From an uncultured Collinsella sp. (lineage in GTDB: Bacteria; Actinomycetota; Coriobacteriia; Coriobacteriales; Coriobacteriaceae), in contig USHZ01000016.1 of assembly GCA_900554595.1 (NCBI GenBank), positions 1-19,854 of the forward strand: DNA of 19,854 nt, written 5' to 3'. Numbering within the stretch: position 1 is the first letter of the stretch; each line of letters opens with the position of its first letter. This document shows, piece after piece, positions 1 through 7,124 of the stretch. The notes beneath the pieces were generated by a model that was given only the letters and a program-made list of their open reading frames with translations, was not told the DNA's origin and did no database searches. A program made the position numbers and the translations under genes.

Positions 1-2
1 TT

Positions 3-2069
3 ACGGTTACCTACGGCGACTGGTCGGCAGATCTCTTTAGCCTGGGCGCTCCGGGAAGCCCCTTCGAAGACCAGCGTCCTGGCGTGCCGCCGCGCGACGA
101 GGTGGCAGAGTTTCGCGTTATGGACACGGCTGCCATGTACTTCGATTTCCACGAGGGCGGCCTGGCGTTTGAGGAACGCGATGACGAGAGCCTGTTCCAC
201 TTGCTCACCGAGGGCCTGTCTGCCCTGTCCGAGCTGGGCGAGGTCATGCTCAGCGATCGTCTGCGCCAGATCTCGGTGCGCCCTGCGCCCAAGCTTTCGG
301 TGCGCGCGACCGTCAAGAGCAACCTGCTCGATGTCGAACTGGGCGCGAGCGGTCTTTCGGCGGCAGATCTTGCCATCTATCTGGACTCCTACAAGCGCCA
401 CCAGACGTTTGCGCGCCTGACGTCCGGCGACATCGTACGCCTGGACGAGGGTGCCCGTGCCGCGTTTGGCCTTGCCGAGGATCTGGGGGTCGATGCCGTC
501 GACCTGCTCGACGGCGTGTCGCTTCCCGCGTCGAGTACCCTGTTCGTCGACAGCATGCTTGCGCGCACGCCCGCGCTCGAAGCCGATCGCGACGCTGCAT
601 TCCGTCGCACCGTCGAGCGCCTGGATACGCTCGGCAAGATGGACTTTACGGTGCCGGCATCTCTCAAGGCCACGCTACGTGGCTACCAGGTCGATGGCTA
701 CCAGTGGCTCGGCTCGCTCGAGCACCTGGGCCTCGGCGGCATCTTGGCCGACGATATGGGCCTGGGCAAAACACTACAGATGATCGCGCATATCCTGGCG
801 CGCGCGGAAGCGGGGGACGCCAAGCCCACGCTCGTGGTGTGCCCTGCGTCGCTCGTGTATAACTGGACTGCCGAGCTGGAGCGCTTTGCGCCTTCGCTCG
901 ATGTGTGCGCCATCGTGGGTGCCAAGGCGCAGCGCCGCGTGCAGATTGCCGGCGTGGCTGAGCATAACGTGGTCGTGACGTCGTATGACCTTATGCGCCG
1001 CGATATCGATGAGTACGCCGGGCAGGATTTTGCTCGCGTTGTGCTTGACGAGGCCCAGTACATTAAAAACCCGCTCACGCAGGTGGCACGCGCCGCCAAG
1101 CGCCTACCGGCCGGTGTGCGCTTTGCTCTGACGGGCACGCCCATCGAAAACCGCTTGTCCGAGCTCTGGAGCATCTTCGACTTTTTGATGCCGGGCCTTT
1201 TGGGGACGCGCGAGTCGTTTGCCAAGCGCTTTGAGAGCCCTGTCGAGCATGCCGAGGGCGATAGCGCCGCTCGCCTGCAGGCGCTCGTGTCGCCGTTTGT
1301 GCTGCGCCGTGTCAAGGAAGACGTGGTGGCCGATCTGCCCGAGAAGATCGAGGACACCGTCATGGCACAGCTCACCGGCGAGCAGCGCAAGCTCTACCTG
1401 GCCAACCAGGACCGCATCGCCCAGCAGGTGCAGCACCGCGAGGCCGGGGAGTTTAAGAAAGACAAGCTCAAGGTGCTCGCCGAGCTCACCAAGCTGCGCC
1501 AGATCTGCTGCGACCCGCATCTACACTACGAGGACTACAGGGCGGGGAGCGCCAAGCTCGACGCCTGTATGGAGCTCGTGCACGGTGCGCTCGACGGCGG
1601 GCACCACATTCTGCTCTTCAGCCAGTTCACGGGCATGCTCGATATCATTGGCAAGCGCCTGGCCAAGGAGGACATCGGCTTTCTTAAGCTCACGGGCGCT
1701 TCGTCCAAGGAGAGCCGCGCCAAGATGGTCGCGCAGTTCCAGGCGGGCGAGGTGCCGGTGTTTCTGATCTCGCTCAAGGCGGGCGGCGTGGGCCTCAACC
1801 TGACGGCGGCCGACGTGGTCATCCATTACGACCCGTGGTGGAACGTGGCCGCGCAGGACCAGGCGACCGACCGTGCGCACCGTATTGGCCAGCAACATAC
1901 CGTGACCGTGTACAAGCTCATCGCCAAGGACACGATCGAGGAGCGCATCATGCAGATGCAGGAGTCCAAACGCGACCTGGTCAATAGCGTGCTCGGCGGC
2001 GACGGCATCTCGTCGGCGCTGTTTACCCGCGAGGATGTTCTGGCGCTGCTCGGCGGCGACGGGCGCTAG
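3..2069 (+). CDS. SNF2-family DEAD/DEAH-like helicase, 3' part (5' end outside window)
   Basis: The frame is open to the first bases of the window, so the true start lies upstream; the GTG at 84 is not a credible start. The protein shows the two RecA-like lobes of SNF2/RapA-type ATPases. In lobe 1, the Walker A motif DDMGLGKT lies near 748-774, the DEAQ box (motif II) at 1047-1058 and the motif III segment LTGTPIENRLSELW near 1125-1168. In lobe 2, ILLFSQFTGML lies near 1609-1640, GGVGLNLTAADVVIHYDPWWN near 1782-1844 and the motif VI segment QATDRAHRIGQ near 1859-1892. Family members use ATP hydrolysis to translocate on duplex DNA and remodel protein-DNA complexes; in bacteria the target is usually unknown. 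Full-length relatives often carry an N-terminal SWIM zinc finger, which would be off-window here. The segment before about 660 is the linker to the helicase core and is less conserved. It ends at TAG, 101 bp before the next gene, with no obvious terminator. Confidence 0.93.
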   Translation, partial: TVTYGDWSADLFSLGAPGSPFEDQRPGVPPRDEVAEFRVMDTAAMYFDFHEGGLAFEERDDESLFHLLTEGLSALSELGEVMLSDRLRQISVRPAPKLSVRATVKSNLLDVELGASGLSAADLAIYLDSYKRHQTFARLTSGDIVRLDEGARAAFGLAEDLGVDAVDLLDGVSLPASSTLFVDSMLARTPALEADRDAAFRRTVERLDTLGKMDFTVPASLKATLRGYQVDGYQWLGSLEHLGLGGILADDMGLGKTLQMIAHILARAEAGDAKPTLVVCPASLVYNWTAELERFAPSLDVCAIVGAKAQRRVQIAGVAEHNVVVTSYDLMRRDIDEYAGQDFARVVLDEAQYIKNPLTQVARAAKRLPAGVRFALTGTPIENRLSELWSIFDFLMPGLLGTRESFAKRFESPVEHAEGDSAARLQALVSPFVLRRVKEDVVADLPEKIEDTVMAQLTGEQRKLYLANQDRIAQQVQHREAGEFKKDKLKVLAELTKLRQICCDPHLHYEDYRAGSAKLDACMELVHGALDGGHHILLFSQFTGMLDIIGKRLAKEDIGFLKLTGASSKESRAKMVAQFQAGEVPVFLISLKAGGVGLNLTAADVVIHYDPWWNVAAQDQATDRAHRIGQQHTVTVYKLIAKDTIEERIMQMQESKRDLVNSVLGGDGISSALFTREDVLALLGGDGR

Positions 2070-2157
2070 TCTCGCTCGTTATGTGTTCATTTGCCATGCC
2101 GTGGATGGTTCGCCTGCCTTTGGGCATAAGAAGCATCGAGAACACCGGCACATCAGT

Positions 2158-2164
2158 AAAGGAG
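2158..2164 (+). promoter_or_regulatory. Ribosome binding site of the superoxide reductase gene
   Basis: AAAGGAG sits six bases before the ATG at 2171. It decides the start against an in-frame ATG at 2081, which would add 30 residues unlike the family. Confidence 0.8.
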
Positions 2165-2170
2165 AACATC

Positions 2171-2533
2171 ATGGCGAAATTCTTTAAGGACCCCGACGGC
2201 AAGCTCATTGCCGCCCTTGGCAACGACGTTGCAACCCCTGCCGGCTGCACGGAGCTGACCGCGAACACCGAGGACGCGGCGCACGAGAAGCACGTGCCCG
2301 TCGTTGAGAGCGAGCGCGACGGTCACGTGATCCGCGCACGCGTGGGCTCGGTCGAGCATCCTATGGTGCCCGAGCACTACATCGAGTGGATCGCCCTTGA
2401 GGCCGAGGGCCGTCTGGAGGTCCATTACCTCCAGCCCGGCATGAAGCCTGCGACGTTTTTTGCCGGCGGTTCCAAGACCGGTACCGTCTATGCCTATTGC
2501 AACCTGCACGGGCTGTGGTCCGCGACGTTCTAG
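2171..2533 (+). CDS. Superoxide reductase, neelaredoxin/desulfoferrodoxin type (1Fe)
   Basis: This 120-residue protein matches the catalytic domain of desulfoferrodoxin/neelaredoxin. These enzymes reduce superoxide to hydrogen peroxide in the cytoplasm of anaerobes, without making oxygen. The iron-centre ligands are all visible: H41 in EKHVP, H63 in EHPM, H69 in EHYIEW, and C110 with H113 in YCNLHG. E39 and K40 correspond to the Glu-Lys pair next to the active site. The N-terminal desulforedoxin FeCys4 module is absent: only C26 is present before the catalytic domain, so this is a one-iron form. The start at 2171 is set by the AAAGGAG at 2158-2164. The electron donor (usually rubredoxin) is not encoded nearby. 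It appears to be a single-gene unit followed by a hairpin at 2580-2611. Confidence 0.93.
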   Translation: MAKFFKDPDGKLIAALGNDVATPAGCTELTANTEDAAHEKHVPVVESERDGHVIRARVGSVEHPMVPEHYIEWIALEAEGRLEVHYLQPGMKPATFFAGGSKTGTVYAYCNLHGLWSATF

Positions 2534-2579
2534 GAGCGCGCCCCCGCTCGGGGTATCATAGCTAGCATATGCACATGCG

Positions 2580-2611
2580 AGCGCCGACTGCATCATGCGG
2601 CCGGCGCTTTT
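2580..2611 (+). terminator. Probable rho-independent terminator after the superoxide reductase gene
   Basis: GCGCCG (2581-2586) pairs with CGGCGC (2602-2607), and A2580 with T2608; a TTTT run follows at 2608-2611. The loop contains a small nested palindrome, GCATCATGC. It lies 47 bp after the stop and 39 bp before the next start, so it could also act in the leader of the downstream gene. Confidence 0.6.
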
Positions 2612-2650
2612 ACTGCGATAGCGACGGTTTACGACGGAAAGGGCTGAGCC

Positions 2651-4636
2651 ATGAAGCTCGCACTTGCACAGATCGATATGCGCCTGGGTGATATTGAGGG
2701 TATCTGCGGTCGCATCGAGGACCAGGCGCGCCGGGCCCACGAGCGCGGTGCGCGCGTGCTGTGCGTGCCGGCTCCGCTCTTTATGGGGGCCCTGCCCGGC
2801 GGCCTGGTGGGCGCTGCCGACTTTGAGCACGACATGCTTGCCGGCTTGACCGGCGTCGCCGAGCGTATCCAAGAGCTCGATATGATCTGCATCGTGCCCG
2901 CGGCGGTTTCGTTTGAGGGCCAGCCGCTGCTCGACTACATGATGCTCAAGGACGGTCATGTGGTGCCGGCGCGTTCGAGCATTGCCCTGCAGCGTGGCGA
3001 GAACAACGACGCGCGTTGGGCGCCGCCGGTGTTCGACGTGGACGGCGTGCGCATCGCCGTGATCTTCGACTTGGACCGCGAGCTCGAGATGCTGCCGACC
3101 GGCGTCGACCTCATTGCGTATTTCCAGTTCAACGCATTCGATATGACCGACCGCGAGACCGCCGCGATCGCCGCCGTGCGCAGCGGAGCCTACCGCAAGA
3201 TCGCCTCCAAGCGCAGCGTGTGGTTTGCCTGCATGGCGCCGGTTGGTGCGTACGACGAGTCGGTGTATACCGGTGGCTCGTTTGTGCTCGACGACTGCGG
3301 TCGCGTGGTGGCCCAAGCACCATGTTTTGAAGAGAGCCTACTGGTTCAGGAGATTCAGCGCGGTGTGATGCTCGATGCCTTGGAGGACCACGAGCTGCCC
3401 GAGTTTCGTTCCGAGGAGTGGTTGTGGCAGGCGCTGGTGCTCGCCGTTCGCGATAATGCCCGCGCCCGCGGTACGTCGCGCGCCGTGGTGGCGCTCGAGG
3501 GCGATCTGCCGTCGTCCCTGCTGGCGGCGCTTGCCGTTGACGCCCTGGGTCCGCGTAATGTGGTCGGCCTGATGCTGGGACGCAACCGCATCTTTACGCC
3601 GGCGCAGGAGGAGGCCGAGGCTGCTCGCTGTGCCGCCGTCCGCGCGATTGCCGAGCGCCTACATATTCGCACGGTTGAGCGCGATGCGCCGGATGCCGCG
3701 CGTGTGCTCGACCGCGATGTGTCGGCGGGCGACGCCGAGCGCCTGCGCTCTCGCACGCTGGGTCTCATGCTAGAGGACACAGCGCTCGAGCTGGGTGCGA
3801 TGGCGTTGAGCCCGCTTTCCAAGACCGAGTACGCGTTGGCGGCACCGGCACTTTGCGGTGGCTACCAGGGCGATTACGCGCCCTTTGGCGACGTATACCT
3901 GTCGACGCTCGAGTTTGTGGCGCGCGTGCGCAACCGTACGTCTGCCGTGGTGCCGCAGGAGCTCGTGACGCTCAACGCGGTGGAGGATTGCATGGAGCGC
4001 GTGCTGGCGCAAGCGCTCTCGACGCTTGACGGTCCGGTCGACATGCTCGACCGCGCGGCGCAGCTGCTTGGCGGGCTTGAGCCGGGCGAGGTCGATGGCA
4101 CGCTCGAGGCGCACGTGGACCGCAACCGACCCTTCGACGACATCCCAATGGCCACCGGCAAGCCCGAGGCTTGCTCGCTGCTGCTGATGCTCGTGCGCCA
4201 GGGAGAGACGGCTCGCCGCCAGCTGCCGACGACGCCGATTGTCTCGGCCCGTTCGTTTGCCGAGCGTGCTTGGCCGTATATGCTCGCGTGGTCCGACCTA
4301 GGGCTGAGCGGCAAGGAGCGCATGACGGTCGATTCGTTGGCGCGCGTCGAGGTGCGCCGCTTTGCCGACGACGATACGAGTGACCGTATGCGTGGTGAGA
4401 TGATGGGCATTTTGGGCGAGCTGCTGGGTATTTCGCCCGAGCAGATGGAGGAGCTGCGCTCCGAGGACGGCCAGCGTCGTTTGCATGAGGGTATGAAAAA
4501 GTTTGAGGGCGAGGTCCAGGACGCCATCGAAAAGATGATGGGCGGCCAGGGTGGCCCGCAGGGTGGCCCGCAAGGCGGGCCGATGCCGCAACCGCCGGTG
4601 GATCCCCGACAGTTCCCGTTCTTTAGCCAGAACTAG
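2651..4636 (+). CDS. NAD+ synthetase-like two-domain protein, probable pseudoenzyme
   Basis: This 661-residue protein has the order of glutamine-dependent NAD+ synthetase: an N-terminal nitrilase-like amidase domain (about 1-240) and a C-terminal ATP-pyrophosphatase synthetase domain (about 260-520). LALAQIDMRLGDIEG at the start, the stretch around 279-300 ending in VDALGPRNVVG, and LSKTEYAL (389-396) fit this. The catalytic positions do not. The nitrilase Glu (FPEL in the family) aligns with A41 in VPAP, the Lys with S110, and the Cys (ICED) with F139 in IFDLD. The pyrophosphatase loop SGGxDS reads EGDLPSS at 283-289. The C-terminus ends in an unusual Gly/Gln/Pro-rich tail (about 633-661). 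The family's reaction is ATP-dependent amidation of deamido-NAD+; this copy probably cannot do it, and a true nadE should exist elsewhere. The start is supported by GGAAAGGG seven bases upstream. The fold assignment is fairly sure; the present function is unknown. Confidence 0.75.
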   Translation: MKLALAQIDMRLGDIEGICGRIEDQARRAHERGARVLCVPAPLFMGALPGGLVGAADFEHDMLAGLTGVAERIQELDMICIVPAAVSFEGQPLLDYMMLKDGHVVPARSSIALQRGENNDARWAPPVFDVDGVRIAVIFDLDRELEMLPTGVDLIAYFQFNAFDMTDRETAAIAAVRSGAYRKIASKRSVWFACMAPVGAYDESVYTGGSFVLDDCGRVVAQAPCFEESLLVQEIQRGVMLDALEDHELPEFRSEEWLWQALVLAVRDNARARGTSRAVVALEGDLPSSLLAALAVDALGPRNVVGLMLGRNRIFTPAQEEAEAARCAAVRAIAERLHIRTVERDAPDAARVLDRDVSAGDAERLRSRTLGLMLEDTALELGAMALSPLSKTEYALAAPALCGGYQGDYAPFGDVYLSTLEFVARVRNRTSAVVPQELVTLNAVEDCMERVLAQALSTLDGPVDMLDRAAQLLGGLEPGEVDGTLEAHVDRNRPFDDIPMATGKPEACSLLLMLVRQGETARRQLPTTPIVSARSFAERAWPYMLAWSDLGLSGKERMTVDSLARVEVRRFADDDTSDRMRGEMMGILGELLGISPEQMEELRSEDGQRRLHEGMKKFEGEVQDAIEKMMGGQGGPQGGPQGGPMPQPPVDPRQFPFFSQN

Positions 4637-4684
4637 GTCTCTGCGTGCCCGCTTGCGTATGCTCAACCTACAATTCTATCTCGG

Positions 4685-4715
4685 CTGACTTATAGGGCTA
4701 GCGTTGTGTTATTCT
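4685..4715 (+). promoter_or_regulatory. Candidate promoter of ruvCAB (extended -10)
   Basis: A -35-like CTGACT (4685-4690) and a -10 TATTCT (4710-4715) are separated by 19 bases. A TG at 4707-4708 forms an extended -10 (TGTTATTCT), which can compensate for the long spacer. The start site would fall inside the LexA-type box that follows. Confidence 0.5.
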
Positions 4716-4716
4716 A

Positions 4717-4728
4717 GAACAGACGTTC
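4717..4728. promoter_or_regulatory. LexA/DinR-type SOS box upstream of ruvCAB
   Basis: GAACAGACGTTC fits the Gram-positive SOS operator GAAC-RNRY-GTTC at every position. It begins two bases after the putative -10, where a bound LexA would block initiation. Control of ruv genes by LexA is established in many bacteria, so the site makes biological sense here. Confidence 0.75.
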
Positions 4729-4772
4729 GTGAATGATGCGCGGGGCCTTGTCTTGCGCCGTACTTGTGGCGA

Positions 4773-4779
4773 GGGGAGG
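4773..4779 (+). promoter_or_regulatory. Ribosome binding site deciding the TTG start of ruvC
   Basis: GGGGAGG ends five bases before the TTG at 4785. No suitable ATG lies nearby. The next TTG upstream (4764) has no such site and would add seven residues before the conserved VILGIDPG start. Confidence 0.75.
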
Positions 4780-4784
4780 TTGGC

Positions 4785-5306
4785 TTGGTCATTTTGGGTA
4801 TCGACCCCGGTTTGGCCCACACGGGTTGGGGGATTATCGAGGAGCGGCGCGGTGAGGTTCGCTGCCGTGCCTACGGTTGTATCGAGACCAGCGCGGGCAG
4901 TCCGCTCGCGGTGCGCCTGTCGCATATCGCCCGTGACCTCAAGGGCGTTGTCGAACGCTATCGACCCGATACCGCTGCTATCGAGAGCATTTACTTTGGC
5001 GCCAACGTTCGCTCGGCCATCCCTACGGCGCATGCCCGCGGCGCCGCGCTCGTGGCGCTTTCGGAATGCGCGCTCGAGATTGGCGAGTACACGCCTATGC
5101 AGATTAAGCAGGCGGTTGTGGGCACCGGCGCCGCGGACAAACGGCAGGTCGCGTATATGGTTCGTACGCTCACGCAGCTCGATCACGACCCGCATCCCGA
5201 CCATGCCGCCGATGCCCTGGCCTGCGCCATCTGCCACGTTAACCTCAGCCGCACCCGGGCGCTTACCGGCGGCGAGTTCTATCAACAGAGAGGAACCGGA
5301 TACTGA
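4785..5306 (+). CDS. ruvC: Crossover junction endodeoxyribonuclease RuvC
   Basis: The product is 173 residues, the same length as E. coli RuvC. It resolves Holliday junctions by paired nicks across the four-way junction loaded by RuvAB. The acidic active site is complete: D7 in GIDPG, E67 in IESIYFG, H140 and D143 in DHAADALA. The His variant at the third position also occurs in characterised RuvCs such as that of Thermus. The start is a TTG at 4785, which places the first catalytic Asp at residue 7. Its TGA overlaps the ATG of ruvA by one base, so the two are translationally coupled. Expression is probably SOS-inducible through the box at 4717-4728. Confidence 0.97.
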   Translation: MVILGIDPGLAHTGWGIIEERRGEVRCRAYGCIETSAGSPLAVRLSHIARDLKGVVERYRPDTAAIESIYFGANVRSAIPTAHARGAALVALSECALEIGEYTPMQIKQAVVGTGAADKRQVAYMVRTLTQLDHDPHPDHAADALACAICHVNLSRTRALTGGEFYQQRGTGY

Positions 5307-5926
5307 TGATCTCCCAGCTCCATGGAACGCTTGTCGAGGCCACGATGAGCTCGGCCGTTGTCGATGTATCGGGCGTGGGCTTTGAGCTCGGTATTTCGGG
5401 CAGCACTGCGGCCACGTTGCCGACGCCTGGCGGCGAGGTTCGCCTCTACACGCGCATGCAGGTGCGTGAGGACGCCATGACGCTCTTTGGTTTTGCCTCC
5501 AAGGACGAGCGCACGATGTTCGATCGGCTCGTGTCCGTGTCGGGTGTCGGTCCGCGCCTGGCGCTTGCCGTGCTCTCCACCTATACCGTGGGGCAGCTGT
5601 ATTCCCTGGTGATGGCCGAGGACGACAAGGGCATGGCCAAGGTTCCCGGCGTGGGTAAAAAGACCGCGCAGCGTCTGATCTTGGAGCTCAAGAGTACCTT
5701 TGCCAAGGACAAGGGTTTTGTTCCGGTCGACGTGATTCCCGGCCAGGTTTCGATGCCGGTTCCCGCCGCTGCTCCTTCGGCGGTCGATGACGCCCGCGCG
5801 GCGCTCCTCTCCATGGGCTTTAGTCCGCAGGAGACCGAGGTTGCCCTGAGCGGGTATGATGGGCAGGATATGCGTGTCGAGGATCTGCTCGGCGCGGCGC
5901 TTAGGCGACTCGGAATGGATGCGTGA
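5306..5926 (+). CDS. ruvA: Holliday junction DNA helicase subunit RuvA
   Basis: This 206-residue protein forms the tetrameric clamp that binds the four-way junction and recruits RuvB. The N-terminal OB-fold domain covers about residues 1-65. Two helix-hairpin-helix motifs follow: SVSGVGPRLALAVLS and KVPGVGKKTAQRLI. After an Ala/Pro-rich linker, the C-terminal domain that contacts RuvB (DARAALLSMGFSPQETEVAL) closes the protein. The start overlaps the ruvC stop in a TGATG arrangement, and the end overlaps the ruvB start in the same way. An AGAGAGGAA purine stretch upstream serves as the ribosome binding site. Confidence 0.97.
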   Translation: MISQLHGTLVEATMSSAVVDVSGVGFELGISGSTAATLPTPGGEVRLYTRMQVREDAMTLFGFASKDERTMFDRLVSVSGVGPRLALAVLSTYTVGQLYSLVMAEDDKGMAKVPGVGKKTAQRLILELKSTFAKDKGFVPVDVIPGQVSMPVPAAAPSAVDDARAALLSMGFSPQETEVALSGYDGQDMRVEDLLGAALRRLGMDA

Positions 5927-6993
5927 TGTGGGAAGCCGATGACTCTCAGGACCTGTGGGCGACGCCCGGCAACTCGCCGGCGGCATCCATGGCGCACGGT
6001 GAGCGCATGGTGGGCTCGGAGCTGACGCCCGAGGACCTCGATGTCGACCGCACCTTGCGCCCCCAGCGCCTGGACGACTACTGCGGTCAGGAGCATATCA
6101 AACAGAGCCTGCGCGTGCTCATCGAGGCGGCGCAGAGTCGTGGCGAGACGCTCGACCACGTGATCTTCTCGGGCCCTCCGGGTCTGGGCAAGACCACGCT
6201 GGCTACGGTTATCGCCAACGAGCTGGGCGCTCAGATCAAGACGACGAGCGGCCCGGCTATTGCGCGTACCGGCGACCTGGCGGCCATCCTGACTAACTTG
6301 CAGCCGGGTGACGTGCTGTTTATCGATGAGATTCACCGTCTGAACCGTTCGGTCGAGGAAGTTCTGTATCCCGCTATGGAGGACTTTGCGCTCGATATCG
6401 TGATCGGCAAGGGTCCGGCGGCGCGTTCGATTCGCCTGGATATTCCCAAGTTTACGCTGGTGGCGGCAACGACTCGCTCGGGCATGTTGACCGGCCCGCT
6501 ACGCGACCGTTTTGGCATTTCGTATCGCCTGGATTACTACACCGTTGAGGAGCTCGCCCAGATTGTCACGCGCTCGGCGACCATCCTGGGTGTGACAATC
6601 GACCATCCCAGCGCGCTCGAGATCGGCTCGCGCTCGCGTGGTACGCCGCGTCTCGCCAACCGTCTGCTCAAACGCGTGCGCGACTATGCGCAGGTGCGCG
6701 GCAACGGTCCCATCGAGCTCGATATCTGCCGTCAGGCGCTCGAGTTCTTTGAGATCGATGAGCTTGGTCTGGACTGGATGGATATCCGCATCTTGGAGAC
6801 GCTTGCCAAGACGTTCTCCGGCCGTGCCGTGGGCCTGACGACACTTGCCAGCGCGGTGGGCGAGGACCCGGGAACGCTCGAGGATGTCTATGAGCCTTAT
6901 CTGCTGCAGTGCGGCTTGATGATTCGCACGCCCCAGGGCCGTCAGGCAACGCTTCGCACCTTTGAGCACTTAGGAATTGAACCGGCTGTTTAG
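5926..6993 (+). CDS. ruvB: Holliday junction branch migration ATPase RuvB
   Basis: This AAA+ motor of about 355 residues drives branch migration together with RuvA. Walker A is GPPGLGKTTLA (near 6173-6205) and Walker B is LFIDEIHRL (near 6318-6344). The sensor/arginine-finger region TTRSGMLTGPLRDRFGI and a C-terminal winged-helix domain with GLTTLASAVGEDPGTLEDV are also visible. The start is placed at the ATG at 5926, inside the ruvA stop (TGATG); a GTG three bases upstream at 5923 is equally possible. The first 35 or so residues before the conserved LRPQRLDDYCGQ are a variable, low-conservation leader. The gene ends the SOS-controlled ruv operon; no terminator is evident in the 130 bp that follow. 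Confidence 0.97.
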   Translation: MWEADDSQDLWATPGNSPAASMAHGERMVGSELTPEDLDVDRTLRPQRLDDYCGQEHIKQSLRVLIEAAQSRGETLDHVIFSGPPGLGKTTLATVIANELGAQIKTTSGPAIARTGDLAAILTNLQPGDVLFIDEIHRLNRSVEEVLYPAMEDFALDIVIGKGPAARSIRLDIPKFTLVAATTRSGMLTGPLRDRFGISYRLDYYTVEELAQIVTRSATILGVTIDHPSALEIGSRSRGTPRLANRLLKRVRDYAQVRGNGPIELDICRQALEFFEIDELGLDWMDIRILETLAKTFSGRAVGLTTLASAVGEDPGTLEDVYEPYLLQCGLMIRTPQGRQATLRTFEHLGIEPAV

Positions 6994-7075
6994 GACGGGT
7001 TTGTAGGCTATCGCTGAGCATTGGATAAACATATCGTCGTTTGTCGGTTGCGGGTGCTTTACTATTGCGCGCCCG

Positions 7076-7084
7076 TGCTATGCT
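7076..7084 (+). promoter_or_regulatory. Candidate extended -10 element of the fhs promoter
   Basis: TGCTATGCT has the TGn extension and a -10-like TATGCT. No convincing -35 lies at the usual distance. It is 40 bp before the fhs start in the 131-bp gap after ruvB. No other regulatory structure was recognised in this gap. Confidence 0.3.
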
Positions 7085-7124
7085 GAATTGGTCTTTTTCT
7101 CATCCGGTAACGAAAGGACCGTCC

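Noticed and set aside
2153..3316. 387-codon minus-strand frame
   Set aside because: It overlaps the superoxide reductase and the NAD-synthetase-like gene in antisense, and its His/Arg-rich composition is typical of an antisense frame.
5923..5925. GTG start for ruvB
   Set aside because: It is possible, but the ATG at 5926 in a TGATG overlap repeats the ruvC-ruvA arrangement and is the simpler choice.
6994..7124. THF-type riboswitch before fhs
   Set aside because: The folate-riboswitch consensus and its stems were not found in this leader.
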